A stretch of DNA of 64,000 bases from Allobosea sp. TND4EK4 (GTDB lineage: Bacteria; Pseudomonadota; Alphaproteobacteria; Rhizobiales; Beijerinckiaceae), in contig NZ_FTMO01000001.1 of the NCBI RefSeq assembly GCF_900156025.1, forward strand, positions 744,001 through 808,000. Direction: 5' to 3'. Position 1 is the first letter of the stretch; each line of letters begins with the position of its first letter. A program made the position numbers and the translations under genes. Below, piece after piece: positions 25,000 through 33,146 of the stretch. The notes under the pieces were generated by a model. It was not told the origin of the DNA. It saw only the letters and a list, made by a program, of their open reading frames with translations, and did no database searches.

Positions 25000-27975
25000 A
25001 TGAGCGAAGCCGGACAGGACTGGGCGCGACGGGGCGCGGCGGCGGATGAGGATCCGGCGCTGAGGGCCTTTGCGGCCGGCGGCGCGCTGCTGCTGTGGGA
25101 CGCCGAGAGCCACGTCTTCGGTTATGCCAACGCCCCGGGAGAGGCGCTGCTGGGAGGCAAGGCTGCGCAGGCCATCCTGCCTTCGCCGACACGCCAACGC
25201 CTTGCTTTGCTCGCAAGCGGCCTCGCATCGCCCGCCGGCATCCGGATGGAACGCCTGCGGCTGACGCCGAGCTTCGCCGCCCTCGCCCTCACCTGCGGCT
25301 GCAAGCTCATCTCCGTGCCTGGATCGGCCGATGTGCTGGCCATCGCGGTTCCGGCGTCGGAACTGCGACGGCTTGGGATCAGTCTGCCGGGTCCCGTCCT
25401 GGCCACGCGACCCGAATCGGCTTCTCCGGCGGAGACGCCCCCCGCTCCCGCGGCCCCAGTGTCTCAAGCGCCCCTCCCGGCCACGATTCGCTTCCTCTGG
25501 CAGAGCGATGCCGAAGGCCGTCTGACCAAGGTCTCGGACGCCGTCGCGGTGCTGGCCGGCGCGGAGGCTGCATCGCGCCTTGTCGGGCAGCGCTGGAGCG
25601 AACTCCTCGGCCGCAACCTGTTCGATCACGAGGGTGGGCTTCTCGACCGGCTCGGCAACGCCGCGACGTGGAGTGGGCATACCGTGCTGTGGCGGACATC
25701 GACGCCGGGCGAGGCCGCTCCCGTCGAGCTGTCGGGCGTGCCGGTCTTCGACGTGGACCGGCAATTGGCCGGCTTCCGCGGCTTCGGGCTGGCAAAGCTC
25801 AGCGAGCGCGGCCCGCTGCCAGAACAACCTGATGCCGCCCTCGAGCCGCCATCTGTCGGGCCGGAAGCGGTGGATGTGAACGTGCCTGAGCCGGCTGCCG
25901 CCGCTGAGGCAGAGGCGAAGACGGCTGGGGCCGATACCGTCGAGCCCGAGGGTGCCGCGCAGCACGCTCCGGCCATCGCCGATATGGTGCCGGCCGAGCC
26001 TTTCGATGCGCCCGGCGAAACGGCTGCCCAGGACGACGAGCAGGGTGAGCGCGCCGAAGCCCCCGAGACCGAGCAGGATTCCGAGCCGCTGGCGGCGGAA
26101 GCTCCCGCCGAAGACGAAGCGGCTGCCGAGCCACCTGTCGCTGCTGCCCCGGAGCCGGCCCAGGAACCCGATGTCGCGCCCGGCAACATCGTCCCGCTGC
26201 GGCACGGGCAGCTTGCGATCCGCCCGGTGCTGGAGCCGTCCAAGACGAATCTCAGCTCGGCCGAGCGCAATGCGTTCCGCGAGATCGCCAAGGCGCTCGG
26301 CGCGAGGCTGGCCGAGGACGGACCGGTCTCCGAGCCGCGCCTGCCCCCCGTCGCACCGCTGCGCGTGAAGGAGCGCGAGGCGAAGGAGGCCGATGCAGCC
26401 TCGGCGGCCGTTGCGCCGCCAGCTCCGCTGCGTCAGCGCAATGCCCATGCCGACCTGCTCGACCGGCTGCCGATCGCGGTTCTGGTCAGCCGCGGCGAAG
26501 AGGCGCTCTACGCCAACCGCACCCTGCTCGACCTGCTCGATTACGCCGATCTCGACGATCTGCGGTCTGCCGGCGGAGTGAGCCGCCTGATCAAGGAGGC
26601 GGCGCGCAGCGGCGGTGGCGCCATGAAGCTGATCGACCGGCTGAACCACCTGGTCAGCGTGGATGCGGCCCTCTCAAGCATCGAGTGGCAGGAGGAGCCC
26701 GCGATGCTGATGGCCTTCCGCCATCCCGATGGTGGCGGGGAAGTGCCGGTGCTGACGCCCGAAGAGGCGGAGGAGGCGGAGCTTGCCGCCGAATTCGAGG
26801 CCGAGGAAGCGGAGGCGGCCGCCCGCGTCGAGGCCCTGCGGCTCGACGCCGAGGTGCGCGACGGGCGTATCGCCGAGCTCACCGCGATGCTCGACACCGC
26901 CACGGACGGTGTCGTCACCGTCGACGACCGCGGGCGCATCCTGTCGCTCAACAAGGCCGCCGAGGCGCTGTTCGGCTATGACCAGCGCGAGGTGACCGGC
27001 GAACTGCTGACCCTGCTTTTCGCCAATGAAAGCCATGCCCCTGCCCTCGACTATCTCGAGGGGCTGAAAGGCGGCGGCGTCGCCTCTGTCCTCAACGACG
27101 GGCGCGAGGTCTTCGGCCGGGTGCGACAGGGCGGCAAGATCCCGCTGTTCATGACCATGGGCCAGATCGCCCACGGTGCGGAATCACGCTTCTGCGCGGT
27201 GCTGCGCGACATCACCGCCTGGAAGAAGACCGAGGGCGAGCTGGTCGATGCCCGCAAGGCGGCCGAGCTGGCAAGCGCCCAGAAGTCCGACGTGCTGGCC
27301 AAGATCAGCCATGAGATCAGGACGCCGCTCAACGCCATCATCGGCTTCGCCGAGGTGATGGCGGAGGAGCGCTTCGGGCCGATCGGCAACGAGCGCTACA
27401 AGGAGTATCTGCGCGACATCCACCAGTCGGGCGGCTACGTCATCAGCCTCGTCAACGATCTGCTCGATCTGGCCAAGATCGAGGCCGGCAAGCTCGATCT
27501 CGATTTCGTCAGCGTCAGCCTGAACGATATCGCCCTCTCGACGGTCGCCCTGCTCCAGCCTGAGGCGCAGCGCGGACGGGTGGTGCTGCGCTCGGGGCTT
27601 TCGCCGAAGCTGCCGCCGGTGGTGGCCGATGAGCGCTCGATCCGCCAGATCACGATCAACCTGCTCTCCAACGCGGTGAAGTTCACCGATGCCGGAGGCC
27701 AGGTGATCATCTCCACGGCGCTGGGCGACCAGGGCGAGGCGATCCTGCGGGTGCGCGACACCGGAATCGGGATGGACGACGACGAGCTGAAGCTTGCGCT
27801 GGAGCCCTTCCGGCAGGTGCCGACGACGCGCCGCTCGGGCGGCACGGGCCTCGGACTGCCGCTGACCAAGGCGCTGGTCGAGGCCAACCGCGCGGCCATG
27901 TCGATCACCAGCGTCAAGAAGGAAGGCACTCTGGTGGAGATCACCTTCCCGCCGCAGCGGGTGCTGGCGAGCTAG
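25000..27975 (+). CDS. PAS-domain sensor histidine kinase of the PdhS/PleC/DivJ type
   Basis: The 991-residue protein has no membrane helix. It holds PAS-like regions (near 25-120, 160-260 and 480-590), a long acidic Ala/Pro/Glu linker (about 270-395), a clear PAS domain (624-740), then HisKA with KISHEIRTPLNAIIGF (His771) and a HATPase domain (N box near 887, GGTGLGL near 947). The sequence after the histidine (ERFGPIGNERYKEYLRDIHQSG) is typical of the kinases that act on the cell-fate regulator DivK in Alphaproteobacteria; Brucella PdhS is also soluble. A role in cell-cycle or pole control is inferred. Confidence 0.82.
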   Translation: MSEAGQDWARRGAAADEDPALRAFAAGGALLLWDAESHVFGYANAPGEALLGGKAAQAILPSPTRQRLALLASGLASPAGIRMERLRLTPSFAALALTCGCKLISVPGSADVLAIAVPASELRRLGISLPGPVLATRPESASPAETPPAPAAPVSQAPLPATIRFLWQSDAEGRLTKVSDAVAVLAGAEAASRLVGQRWSELLGRNLFDHEGGLLDRLGNAATWSGHTVLWRTSTPGEAAPVELSGVPVFDVDRQLAGFRGFGLAKLSERGPLPEQPDAALEPPSVGPEAVDVNVPEPAAAAEAEAKTAGADTVEPEGAAQHAPAIADMVPAEPFDAPGETAAQDDEQGERAEAPETEQDSEPLAAEAPAEDEAAAEPPVAAAPEPAQEPDVAPGNIVPLRHGQLAIRPVLEPSKTNLSSAERNAFREIAKALGARLAEDGPVSEPRLPPVAPLRVKEREAKEADAASAAVAPPAPLRQRNAHADLLDRLPIAVLVSRGEEALYANRTLLDLLDYADLDDLRSAGGVSRLIKEAARSGGGAMKLIDRLNHLVSVDAALSSIEWQEEPAMLMAFRHPDGGGEVPVLTPEEAEEAELAAEFEAEEAEAAARVEALRLDAEVRDGRIAELTAMLDTATDGVVTVDDRGRILSLNKAAEALFGYDQREVTGELLTLLFANESHAPALDYLEGLKGGGVASVLNDGREVFGRVRQGGKIPLFMTMGQIAHGAESRFCAVLRDITAWKKTEGELVDARKAAELASAQKSDVLAKISHEIRTPLNAIIGFAEVMAEERFGPIGNERYKEYLRDIHQSGGYVISLVNDLLDLAKIEAGKLDLDFVSVSLNDIALSTVALLQPEAQRGRVVLRSGLSPKLPPVVADERSIRQITINLLSNAVKFTDAGGQVIISTALGDQGEAILRVRDTGIGMDDDELKLALEPFRQVPTTRRSGGTGLGLPLTKALVEANRAAMSITSVKKEGTLVEITFPPQRVLAS

Positions 27976-28003
27976 CGCCGGCCGAGTTCTGGCCGAACCG
28001 CAA

Positions 28004-28033
28004 CCGTCGTCGCGGGCGTGCCCGGGACGACGG
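28004..28033. repeat. GC-rich palindromic hairpin between kinase and mgtE
   Basis: CCGTCGTC-G-CGGGC and GCCCG-G-GACGACGG form a 14-position stem with one mismatch and a 2-base loop. It sits between the converging ends of the kinase and mgtE genes. It resembles the CGTC...GACG palindromes dispersed in rhizobial genomes; no T-tract follows on either strand. Confidence 0.5.
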
Positions 28034-28051
28034 GATTGGAGACTGAGCTGC

Positions 28052-29419
28052 TCACAGAAGCGTGCCGCGCAGGATCATGGCCGCGACGCCGAAATAGATG
28101 ATGAGGCCGGTGACATCGACCATCGTCGCCACCAGCGGCGCAGAGGCGCTGGCGGGGTCGAAGCCCAGCCGCTTCAACAGGAAGGGCAGCATCGAGCCCA
28201 TCATCGAGCCGAAGGTGACGATGCCGATCAGCGCGCAGCCGACCGTGGCTGCGACGAGCGCCCAGTGCGGTCCGTAATCGTAGAAGCCGAGCCATTGCCA
28301 CAGCGCGATACGCGCGACGCCGATGGTGCCGAGGATCGAGCCCAGCACCAGGCCTGACGGCAGTTCGCGCAGGATCACCTTCCACCAATCCTTCAGGCTG
28401 ATCTCGCGCAGGGCCAGCGCCCGGATGATGAGCGAGGTCGCCTGCGAGCCGGAATTGCCGCCGGAGCTCATGATCAGCGGGATGAACAGGGTCAGCACGA
28501 TCGCCTTCTCGAGCTCGGACTCGAAGACCTGCATGGCCGAGGCGGTGAGCATCTCGCCGATCAGCAGGATGGAGAGCCAGCCGGCGCGCTTGCGGATCAT
28601 CCGCGCGAAGCCGATCTCGTTATAGGGCTCGTCGAGCGCCTCCATGCCGCCGAGCTTCTGCACGTCCTCGGTGGTCTCGTCGATCATCGCATCGATGACG
28701 TCGTCGACCGTGACGATGCCGATGACATGATCGGACGCGTCGACGACCGGCACGGCGAGCAGGTTGTATTTCGAGATCAGCCGCGCGACGTCCTCGCGGT
28801 CCGTCTCGGCCGCGACGGTGATCGGCTTGTGCTCGAAGCCGGCGGAGGCGACCGGCGCGGCGGGATCGGCGCTGATCAGCCGGCGCAGGGAGGCCGAGCG
28901 CACCAGCTTGTGCGTCAGCGGATCGAGCACATAGATCGCGTAGACCGTCTCGCGCGAGCGCTCGACGCGGCGGATATGGTCGAGCGTCTGCTGCACCGTC
29001 CAGCTCGACGGCACGCTGACGAACTCGGTCGTCATGATCGATCCGGCGCTGTGCTCGGGATAGGCGGAAAGCTGCTCCAGCTCCGAATGCGTCTTGCGGT
29101 CGATCAGCGCGCCGATCCCGCTGCGGAACGGCTCCTCCAGCTCCTCGAAAACGTCGGCGGCACGGTCGGCCGACATCGCCTGCAGGAAGGCGGCGGCACG
29201 GGCCTCCGGCAGGAGCGAGAGGACCTCTGGGGTCTCGGCGAATTCGGGCTGGTCGAGCACCTCTACGGCGCGCTCGAAGGGCAATTCCAGCAGGATGCGC
29301 GCGACGGTGGGGTTGTCCTGCTCGTTCAGCGTCTCGACGATGTCGGCGACGTGTTCCTGGGCGAGCGTCTTCGCCAGCGTGACCGCGAGGAGGTCAGGGG
29401 CGAGATGGGTATCGGTCAT
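28052..29419 (-). CDS. mgtE: Magnesium transporter MgtE
   Basis: The 455-residue protein has the MgtE order: an N-terminal superhelical domain (about 20-130), two CBS domains (about 135-260; SIMTTEFVSVPSSWTVQQTL and NLLAVPVVDASDHVIGIVTVDDVID), a connecting helix and five C-terminal membrane helices (about 285-455) with the pore stretch FIPLIMSSGGNSGSQA. MgtE is a Mg2+-gated channel closed by Mg2+ binding to the cytosolic domains. The ATG at 29419 is supported by family length. A strongly folded leader precedes it. Confidence 0.95.
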   Translation of the reverse strand: MTDTHLAPDLLAVTLAKTLAQEHVADIVETLNEQDNPTVARILLELPFERAVEVLDQPEFAETPEVLSLLPEARAAAFLQAMSADRAADVFEELEEPFRSGIGALIDRKTHSELEQLSAYPEHSAGSIMTTEFVSVPSSWTVQQTLDHIRRVERSRETVYAIYVLDPLTHKLVRSASLRRLISADPAAPVASAGFEHKPITVAAETDREDVARLISKYNLLAVPVVDASDHVIGIVTVDDVIDAMIDETTEDVQKLGGMEALDEPYNEIGFARMIRKRAGWLSILLIGEMLTASAMQVFESELEKAIVLTLFIPLIMSSGGNSGSQATSLIIRALALREISLKDWWKVILRELPSGLVLGSILGTIGVARIALWQWLGFYDYGPHWALVAATVGCALIGIVTFGSMMGSMLPFLLKRLGFDPASASAPLVATMVDVTGLIIYFGVAAMILRGTLL

Positions 29420-29428
29420 GGCTCTTGT

Positions 29429-29582
29429 CCTTGCGATCGGCCGTCCGGGGCCGGTCGCAAGGGCTGAGCCGGGTCCCCGGATCAGCCGCGCAGAGCGGCA
29501 GCAGACGGCTTCGACTGTCGACTGGGACTGTCGGTTGGCATCGGGGTTGGTTGTCCTGTGAGAGCCGGCCGCAAGGGCCGGC
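29429..29582 (-). promoter_or_regulatory. Structured 5' leader of mgtE (candidate regulatory RNA)
   Basis: The 330 bases between mgtE and the divergent GST gene hold no ORF I would support. On the minus strand four hairpins follow one another: GCCGGCC/GGCCGGC (29564-29582), GCCGC/GCGGC (29475-29489), GCTGA...TCAGC with an inner CCGG/CCGG (29463-29486, overlapping and so exclusive with the former), and a 14-bp stem at 29429-29462 built on CCTTGCGA/TCGCAAGG. The last ends 9 bases before the ATG and buries the only AAGGA-type ribosome-binding site in its stem. Overlapping alternatives and a hidden site suggest control of translation, perhaps by Mg2+; I could not match it to the M-box. Confidence 0.5.
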
Positions 29583-29749
29583 GTGGCTGCCAATGCACCT
29601 GCGCCGATCCGTCGTCAAACCATTTTTTCCGCGGTGCGGCATGCATCGCCGCGCTTGGTTCCCGCGGCTCTGCTCACCTATGGTAGCGGCTCGCAATCGG
29701 CCCCGTTCGAAGGCCGCATCCGTCACACCGCCTGGCAGGAAACGCTCCG

Positions 29750-30412
29750 ATGACCCTGACGATCTATGGCTGCTATCGCTCCCGCGCCACGCGCGTGGTC
29801 TGGCTGGCGAACGAGCTCGGCCTGTCCTTCGAGCATGTGCCGGTGGTCCAGGCCTATCGCCTCGCCGATCCGCAGGCGAGCGACGCGCCGCTGCACACGC
29901 GCCACCCGGACTTCCTGGCCGTGAACCCGAACGGCCACATTCCCAGCATCGACGATGACGGCTTCAAGCTGCACGAATCCCTGGCGATCAACCTCTATCT
30001 CGCCCGCAAGCATGGCGGCCCGCTGGCGCCGAAGGATGCGCAAGAGGAAGGGCTCGCCGTGATGTGGTCGCTCTGGGCGGCGACCGAATGCGAGACCCAC
30101 GCGCTCAATCTGCAGTTTCACCTCGCAGCCTACCCGCCGGAGAAGCGCAAGCCAGAGCTGGTCGAGGCGGCGCTGTCGGCGCTTCCAGGTCCCTTCGCGG
30201 TGCTCGATCGCACGCTCGCCGAAGGAGGTGGCTATGTGATGGGCGGCAGGTTCACCGTGGCCGACATCAACGTCGCGGAGATCATCCGCTACGCCAAGCC
30301 CGCGACCGCGCTCTTCGAGGCCGCACCGCATGTGAAGGCCTGGCTCGACGCCTGTCATTCCCGCCCCGCCTTCAAGGCGATGTGGCAGGCGCGCGAGGCA
30401 GAGCCGGCCTGA
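29750..30412 (+). CDS. Glutathione S-transferase family protein
   Basis: The 220-residue protein has an N-terminal thioredoxin-like domain ([22 protein letters not shown], with the glutathione-binding [22 protein letters not shown]) and a C-terminal all-helical domain ([13 protein letters not shown]). GSTs conjugate glutathione to electrophiles or act in reductive dehalogenation; the substrate is not evident. The ATG at 29750 is the family start. It is a single gene divergent from mgtE. Confidence 0.88.
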   Translation: MTLTIYGCYRSRATRVVWLANELGLSFEHVPVVQAYRLADPQASDAPLHTRHPDFLAVNPNGHIPSIDDDGFKLHESLAINLYLARKHGGPLAPKDAQEEGLAVMWSLWAATECETHALNLQFHLAAYPPEKRKPELVEAALSALPGPFAVLDRTLAEGGGYVMGGRFTVADINVAEIIRYAKPATALFEAAPHVKAWLDACHSRPAFKAMWQAREAEPA

Positions 30413-30584
30413 GCCTTCGCACGGAGGCGGACAGGAAACGGGTAGGGCACGACGGCGGAGGGGCATAACCCTCCCCGCAGGCCCCATCCTTAGAGACACT
30501 GCTGACTCGGCGCGTCTTGATGACGGCCTAGGCCCCCAAAGGGTGCCGAAGCCCTGCCAACCGACGTCAAACCGGCGAGCCGCC

Positions 30585-31505
30585 ATGACCGACAGCACCT
30601 CCCGCCCCAACGCCATGGATGCGAGCGACTGGCTGCTCCTGCTGGTGCTCTCGCTGCTCTGGGGCGCCTCGTTCTTCTTCGGCAAGATCGCCGTCGCACA
30701 ATGGCCGCCGCTGGCGGTGGTGCTGGCCCGGGTCGGGCTGGCCTCGGTCACGCTGCTGCTCGTCGTCAGGCTGTCGGGACTGTCGATGCGTGTCGGCCGG
30801 CCCATGTGGCTCGGCTTCTTCGGCATGGGGCTGCTCAACAACCTGATCCCGTTCGGGCTCATCTTCTGGGGCCAGACGCAGATCGGGAGCGGGCTGGCCT
30901 CGATCCTGAACGCGACCACGCCCCTTTTCGGCGTGGTGGTCGCTCATCTGTTCGGCGGCGAGAAGGCGAGCGGGACCAAGATCGCCGGCGTCGCCGCCGG
31001 GCTCGCCGGTGTGGCGATCCTGATGGGGCCCGATGCGATCGGAGGAGTCGGCGGAGCGCTGCTGCCGCAGATCGCCTGTCTCGGCGCCGCCCTGTCATAC
31101 GGCTTCGCCGCGCTCTATGGCCGGCGGTTCCGGGCACTGCCACCGCTGGTGACGGCAACGGGCCAGGTCACCGCGACGACGCTGATGAGCATCCCGCTCG
31201 TGCTGGTCTTCGCGCCGCCCTGGTCGCTGCCGGTGCCGAATTCGCAGACGGTGCTCGCGCTGCTCGGCCTCGCCTTCCTGTCGACCGCCCTCGCCTATGC
31301 GATCTTCTTCCGGATCATGCGGCGGGCCGGCGGCACGAACGTCACGCTCGTGACCTTCCTGATCCCAGTCAGCGCCATCCTGCTGGGCACCCTCTTTCTC
31401 GGCGAAGCGCTGCTGCCGCGGCATGTTTTCGGCATGGCGGCGATCGGCATCGGCTTGGCCCTGATCGACGGCCGCGCCCTTCGCCGCCGCCGGGCTATTG
31501 CTTAG
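30585..31505 (+). CDS. EamA/DMT family transporter
   Basis: The 306-residue protein has about ten membrane helices in two EamA repeats (about 12-140 and 155-300), with LLWGASFFFGKIAVAQWPPLAVVLARVG and the second-repeat start ALSYGFAALYGRRF. Family members export amino acids or other metabolites. The ATG at 30585 removes a non-family leader. Its stop codon lies inside the first of two AT-rich direct repeats that extend toward the LysR gene. Substrate unknown. Confidence 0.88.
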   Translation: MTDSTSRPNAMDASDWLLLLVLSLLWGASFFFGKIAVAQWPPLAVVLARVGLASVTLLLVVRLSGLSMRVGRPMWLGFFGMGLLNNLIPFGLIFWGQTQIGSGLASILNATTPLFGVVVAHLFGGEKASGTKIAGVAAGLAGVAILMGPDAIGGVGGALLPQIACLGAALSYGFAALYGRRFRALPPLVTATGQVTATTLMSIPLVLVFAPPWSLPVPNSQTVLALLGLAFLSTALAYAIFFRIMRRAGGTNVTLVTFLIPVSAILLGTLFLGEALLPRHVFGMAAIGIGLALIDGRALRRRRAIA

Positions 31506-31544
31506 CAATTATGTTTAGCCAGAGATTATTGCTTAATAATTATG
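31497..31544. promoter_or_regulatory. AT-rich direct repeat with internal palindromes upstream of lysR
   Basis: Two 17-base copies, ATTGCTTAGCAATTATG (31497-31513) and ATTGCTTAATAATTATG (31528-31544), match at 15 positions with a 31-base period, about three helical turns. The first holds ATTGC-TTA-GCAAT and the second lies in ATTATT-GCTT-AATAAT. Such phased inverted repeats fit a LysR-type dimer or tetramer site, about 100-140 bases before the regulator start. Confidence 0.5.
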
Positions 31545-31639
31545 AATTCCTGTAGTGTCGACTAACCGGCCGCAGTCGTTCACGGCTCAGCCGAGGACTG
31601 AGATATCGCAACAAGCGATACCGGGGACAGGGGACGCCG

Positions 31640-32626
31640 ATGGATGTGCGACAGCTGCGATGTTTCATCGCGGTCGCCGAAGAGCTGCATTTCGGCCGCG
31701 CTGCCGAGCGGCTGAGCATCGCGCCGCCTGCCCTCTCCCGGCAGATCAGCGCCCTCGAGGATGAGCTCGGGGTCAATCTCCTGACCCGCACGACCCGTCA
31801 GGTCGCTCTGACCCGCGCCGGCCTGATCATGCTGGAAGAGGCCAAGGGAATCCTGGTCAAGATGGAGCATGCTTCGCGCGCCGTCCGCGAGGCCTCGCTG
31901 GCTTCAGGCAAGGTGCTGCGCGTCGGCGCCATCGACGCGGCCTCGTCGAGCTTCGTGCCGGAAGCGCTGATGACCTTCCGCGAGCGCTTCCCCGGCACCG
32001 AGATCAAGTTCGTCGAGGCGATGACGACGGCGCTGGTCCAGATGCTCGAGGCCGGCAAGCTCGATCTCGCCCTCGTCCGCCCGCCGCGCAAGCCGACCGA
32101 TTGCGCCTTCGAGATCCTGCGCGTCGAACGGCCCATCGTCGTGCTGAACGAGAAACACCCGCTCGCCGCGCGCGACCACCTGACCATGCTCGACCTCGTC
32201 GGCGAGCCTTTCGTCGTGCCCTCCAAGCGCGCCCGGCCCTATGCCTACGACCTCGTCATGTCCTATTTCGAGAGCGTCGGGGCCGTGCCCAACGTCACCA
32301 TCGAAGCGACCGAGAAGCCGGCGATGATGTCGGCCGTCGCGGCAGGGCTCGGCATGGCGCTGGCTCCTGACTGGGTGTCACGGCTGAGCTTTCCGGGCGT
32401 GACGCTGCGGCGGCTGCGCGGAGCCCTGCTCGATCCGCCGCCGCCCGGCGCGCTGATCGGCGTGGCCTGGCGCCCGCAGCAGAAGCTGCCGCCCCGCGAC
32501 GACTTCCTGTCCATCCTGCGGGAGAGCGTGACGCTGATCGAGGAGCGCCACGTCCTGCCCTACTCAAGATCCGCCCAGCCGAGACAGGCGGAGCGATACG
32601 AAGCGATAGCCGGAGGAGCCCGATGA
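31640..32626 (+). CDS. LysR family transcriptional regulator
   Basis: The 328-residue protein begins with a LysR winged helix-turn-helix (MDVRQLRCFIAVAEELHFGRAAERLSIAPPALSRQISALEDELG) and continues with a periplasmic-binding-protein-like effector domain (about 90-300). Its TGA overlaps the ATG of tctB by four bases, which is unusual for a LysR gene (they are usually divergent from targets) and means regulator and transporter are cotranscribed. It probably senses the carboxylate carried by the tripartite transporter. Confidence 0.92.
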   Translation: MDVRQLRCFIAVAEELHFGRAAERLSIAPPALSRQISALEDELGVNLLTRTTRQVALTRAGLIMLEEAKGILVKMEHASRAVREASLASGKVLRVGAIDAASSSFVPEALMTFRERFPGTEIKFVEAMTTALVQMLEAGKLDLALVRPPRKPTDCAFEILRVERPIVVLNEKHPLAARDHLTMLDLVGEPFVVPSKRARPYAYDLVMSYFESVGAVPNVTIEATEKPAMMSAVAAGLGMALAPDWVSRLSFPGVTLRRLRGALLDPPPPGALIGVAWRPQQKLPPRDDFLSILRESVTLIEERHVLPYSRSAQPRQAERYEAIAGGAR

Positions 32627-33141
32627 GTTTGAACCAGATCGAACGCGGGCAAGGCCTGCGCATCCGCTCGACGCAGGACCTCGCCGGAGGCCTGTTCATG
32701 ATCGTGCTCGCTCTGGGCGCCTTTGCCTTCTCATGGGATCTTTCGGCCGGCACGCTGCGGCAGCTCGGCCCGGGCATGCTGCCCAAGGCCTTCGCGGTGA
32801 TCTGCGGCGTCCTCGGCCTGATGCTGGTGTTCTGCTCGCTGCGCTATGAGGGCGAGGCGCTGTCCGGCTGGTCCTGGAAGGGCGTGTTCTTCGTCCTCGG
32901 CGGCGCCTGCCTGTTTGCCCTGACGATCCGCGGCTTCGAGATCGGACCGATTAGCGTGCCTGCGCTCGGCCTGCTCGTCTCCGGCCCGCTGCTGATCCTT
33001 TATGCCGGACTCGCCGCCGACGATCTCAACCTGAAGCAGCTCGTGATCTTCGCGATCGCGATGTCGGCGGCCTGCATCGCGCTGTTCAAATACGCGCTGA
33101 GCCTGCCGATCCCGCTCGCCCCCTGGCTTCTGGGAATCTGA
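32623..33141 (+). CDS. Tripartite tricarboxylate transporter, TctB subunit
   Basis: The 172-residue protein has four membrane helices and the TctB features DLAGGLFMIVLALGAFAFSW and LGPGMLPKAFAVICGVLGL. TctB is the small, poorly conserved membrane subunit of TTT transporters. The ATG overlaps the lysR stop (ATGA) and tctA follows after 5 bases. Confidence 0.88.
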   Translation: MSLNQIERGQGLRIRSTQDLAGGLFMIVLALGAFAFSWDLSAGTLRQLGPGMLPKAFAVICGVLGLMLVFCSLRYEGEALSGWSWKGVFFVLGGACLFALTIRGFEIGPISVPALGLLVSGPLLILYAGLAADDLNLKQLVIFAIAMSAACIALFKYALSLPIPLAPWLLGI

Positions 33142-33146
33142 GCGAT

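Noticed and set aside
29420-29749. M-box (ykoK) magnesium riboswitch before mgtE
   Set aside because: I found hairpins but not the conserved M-box junction sequences, so I only call it a structured leader.
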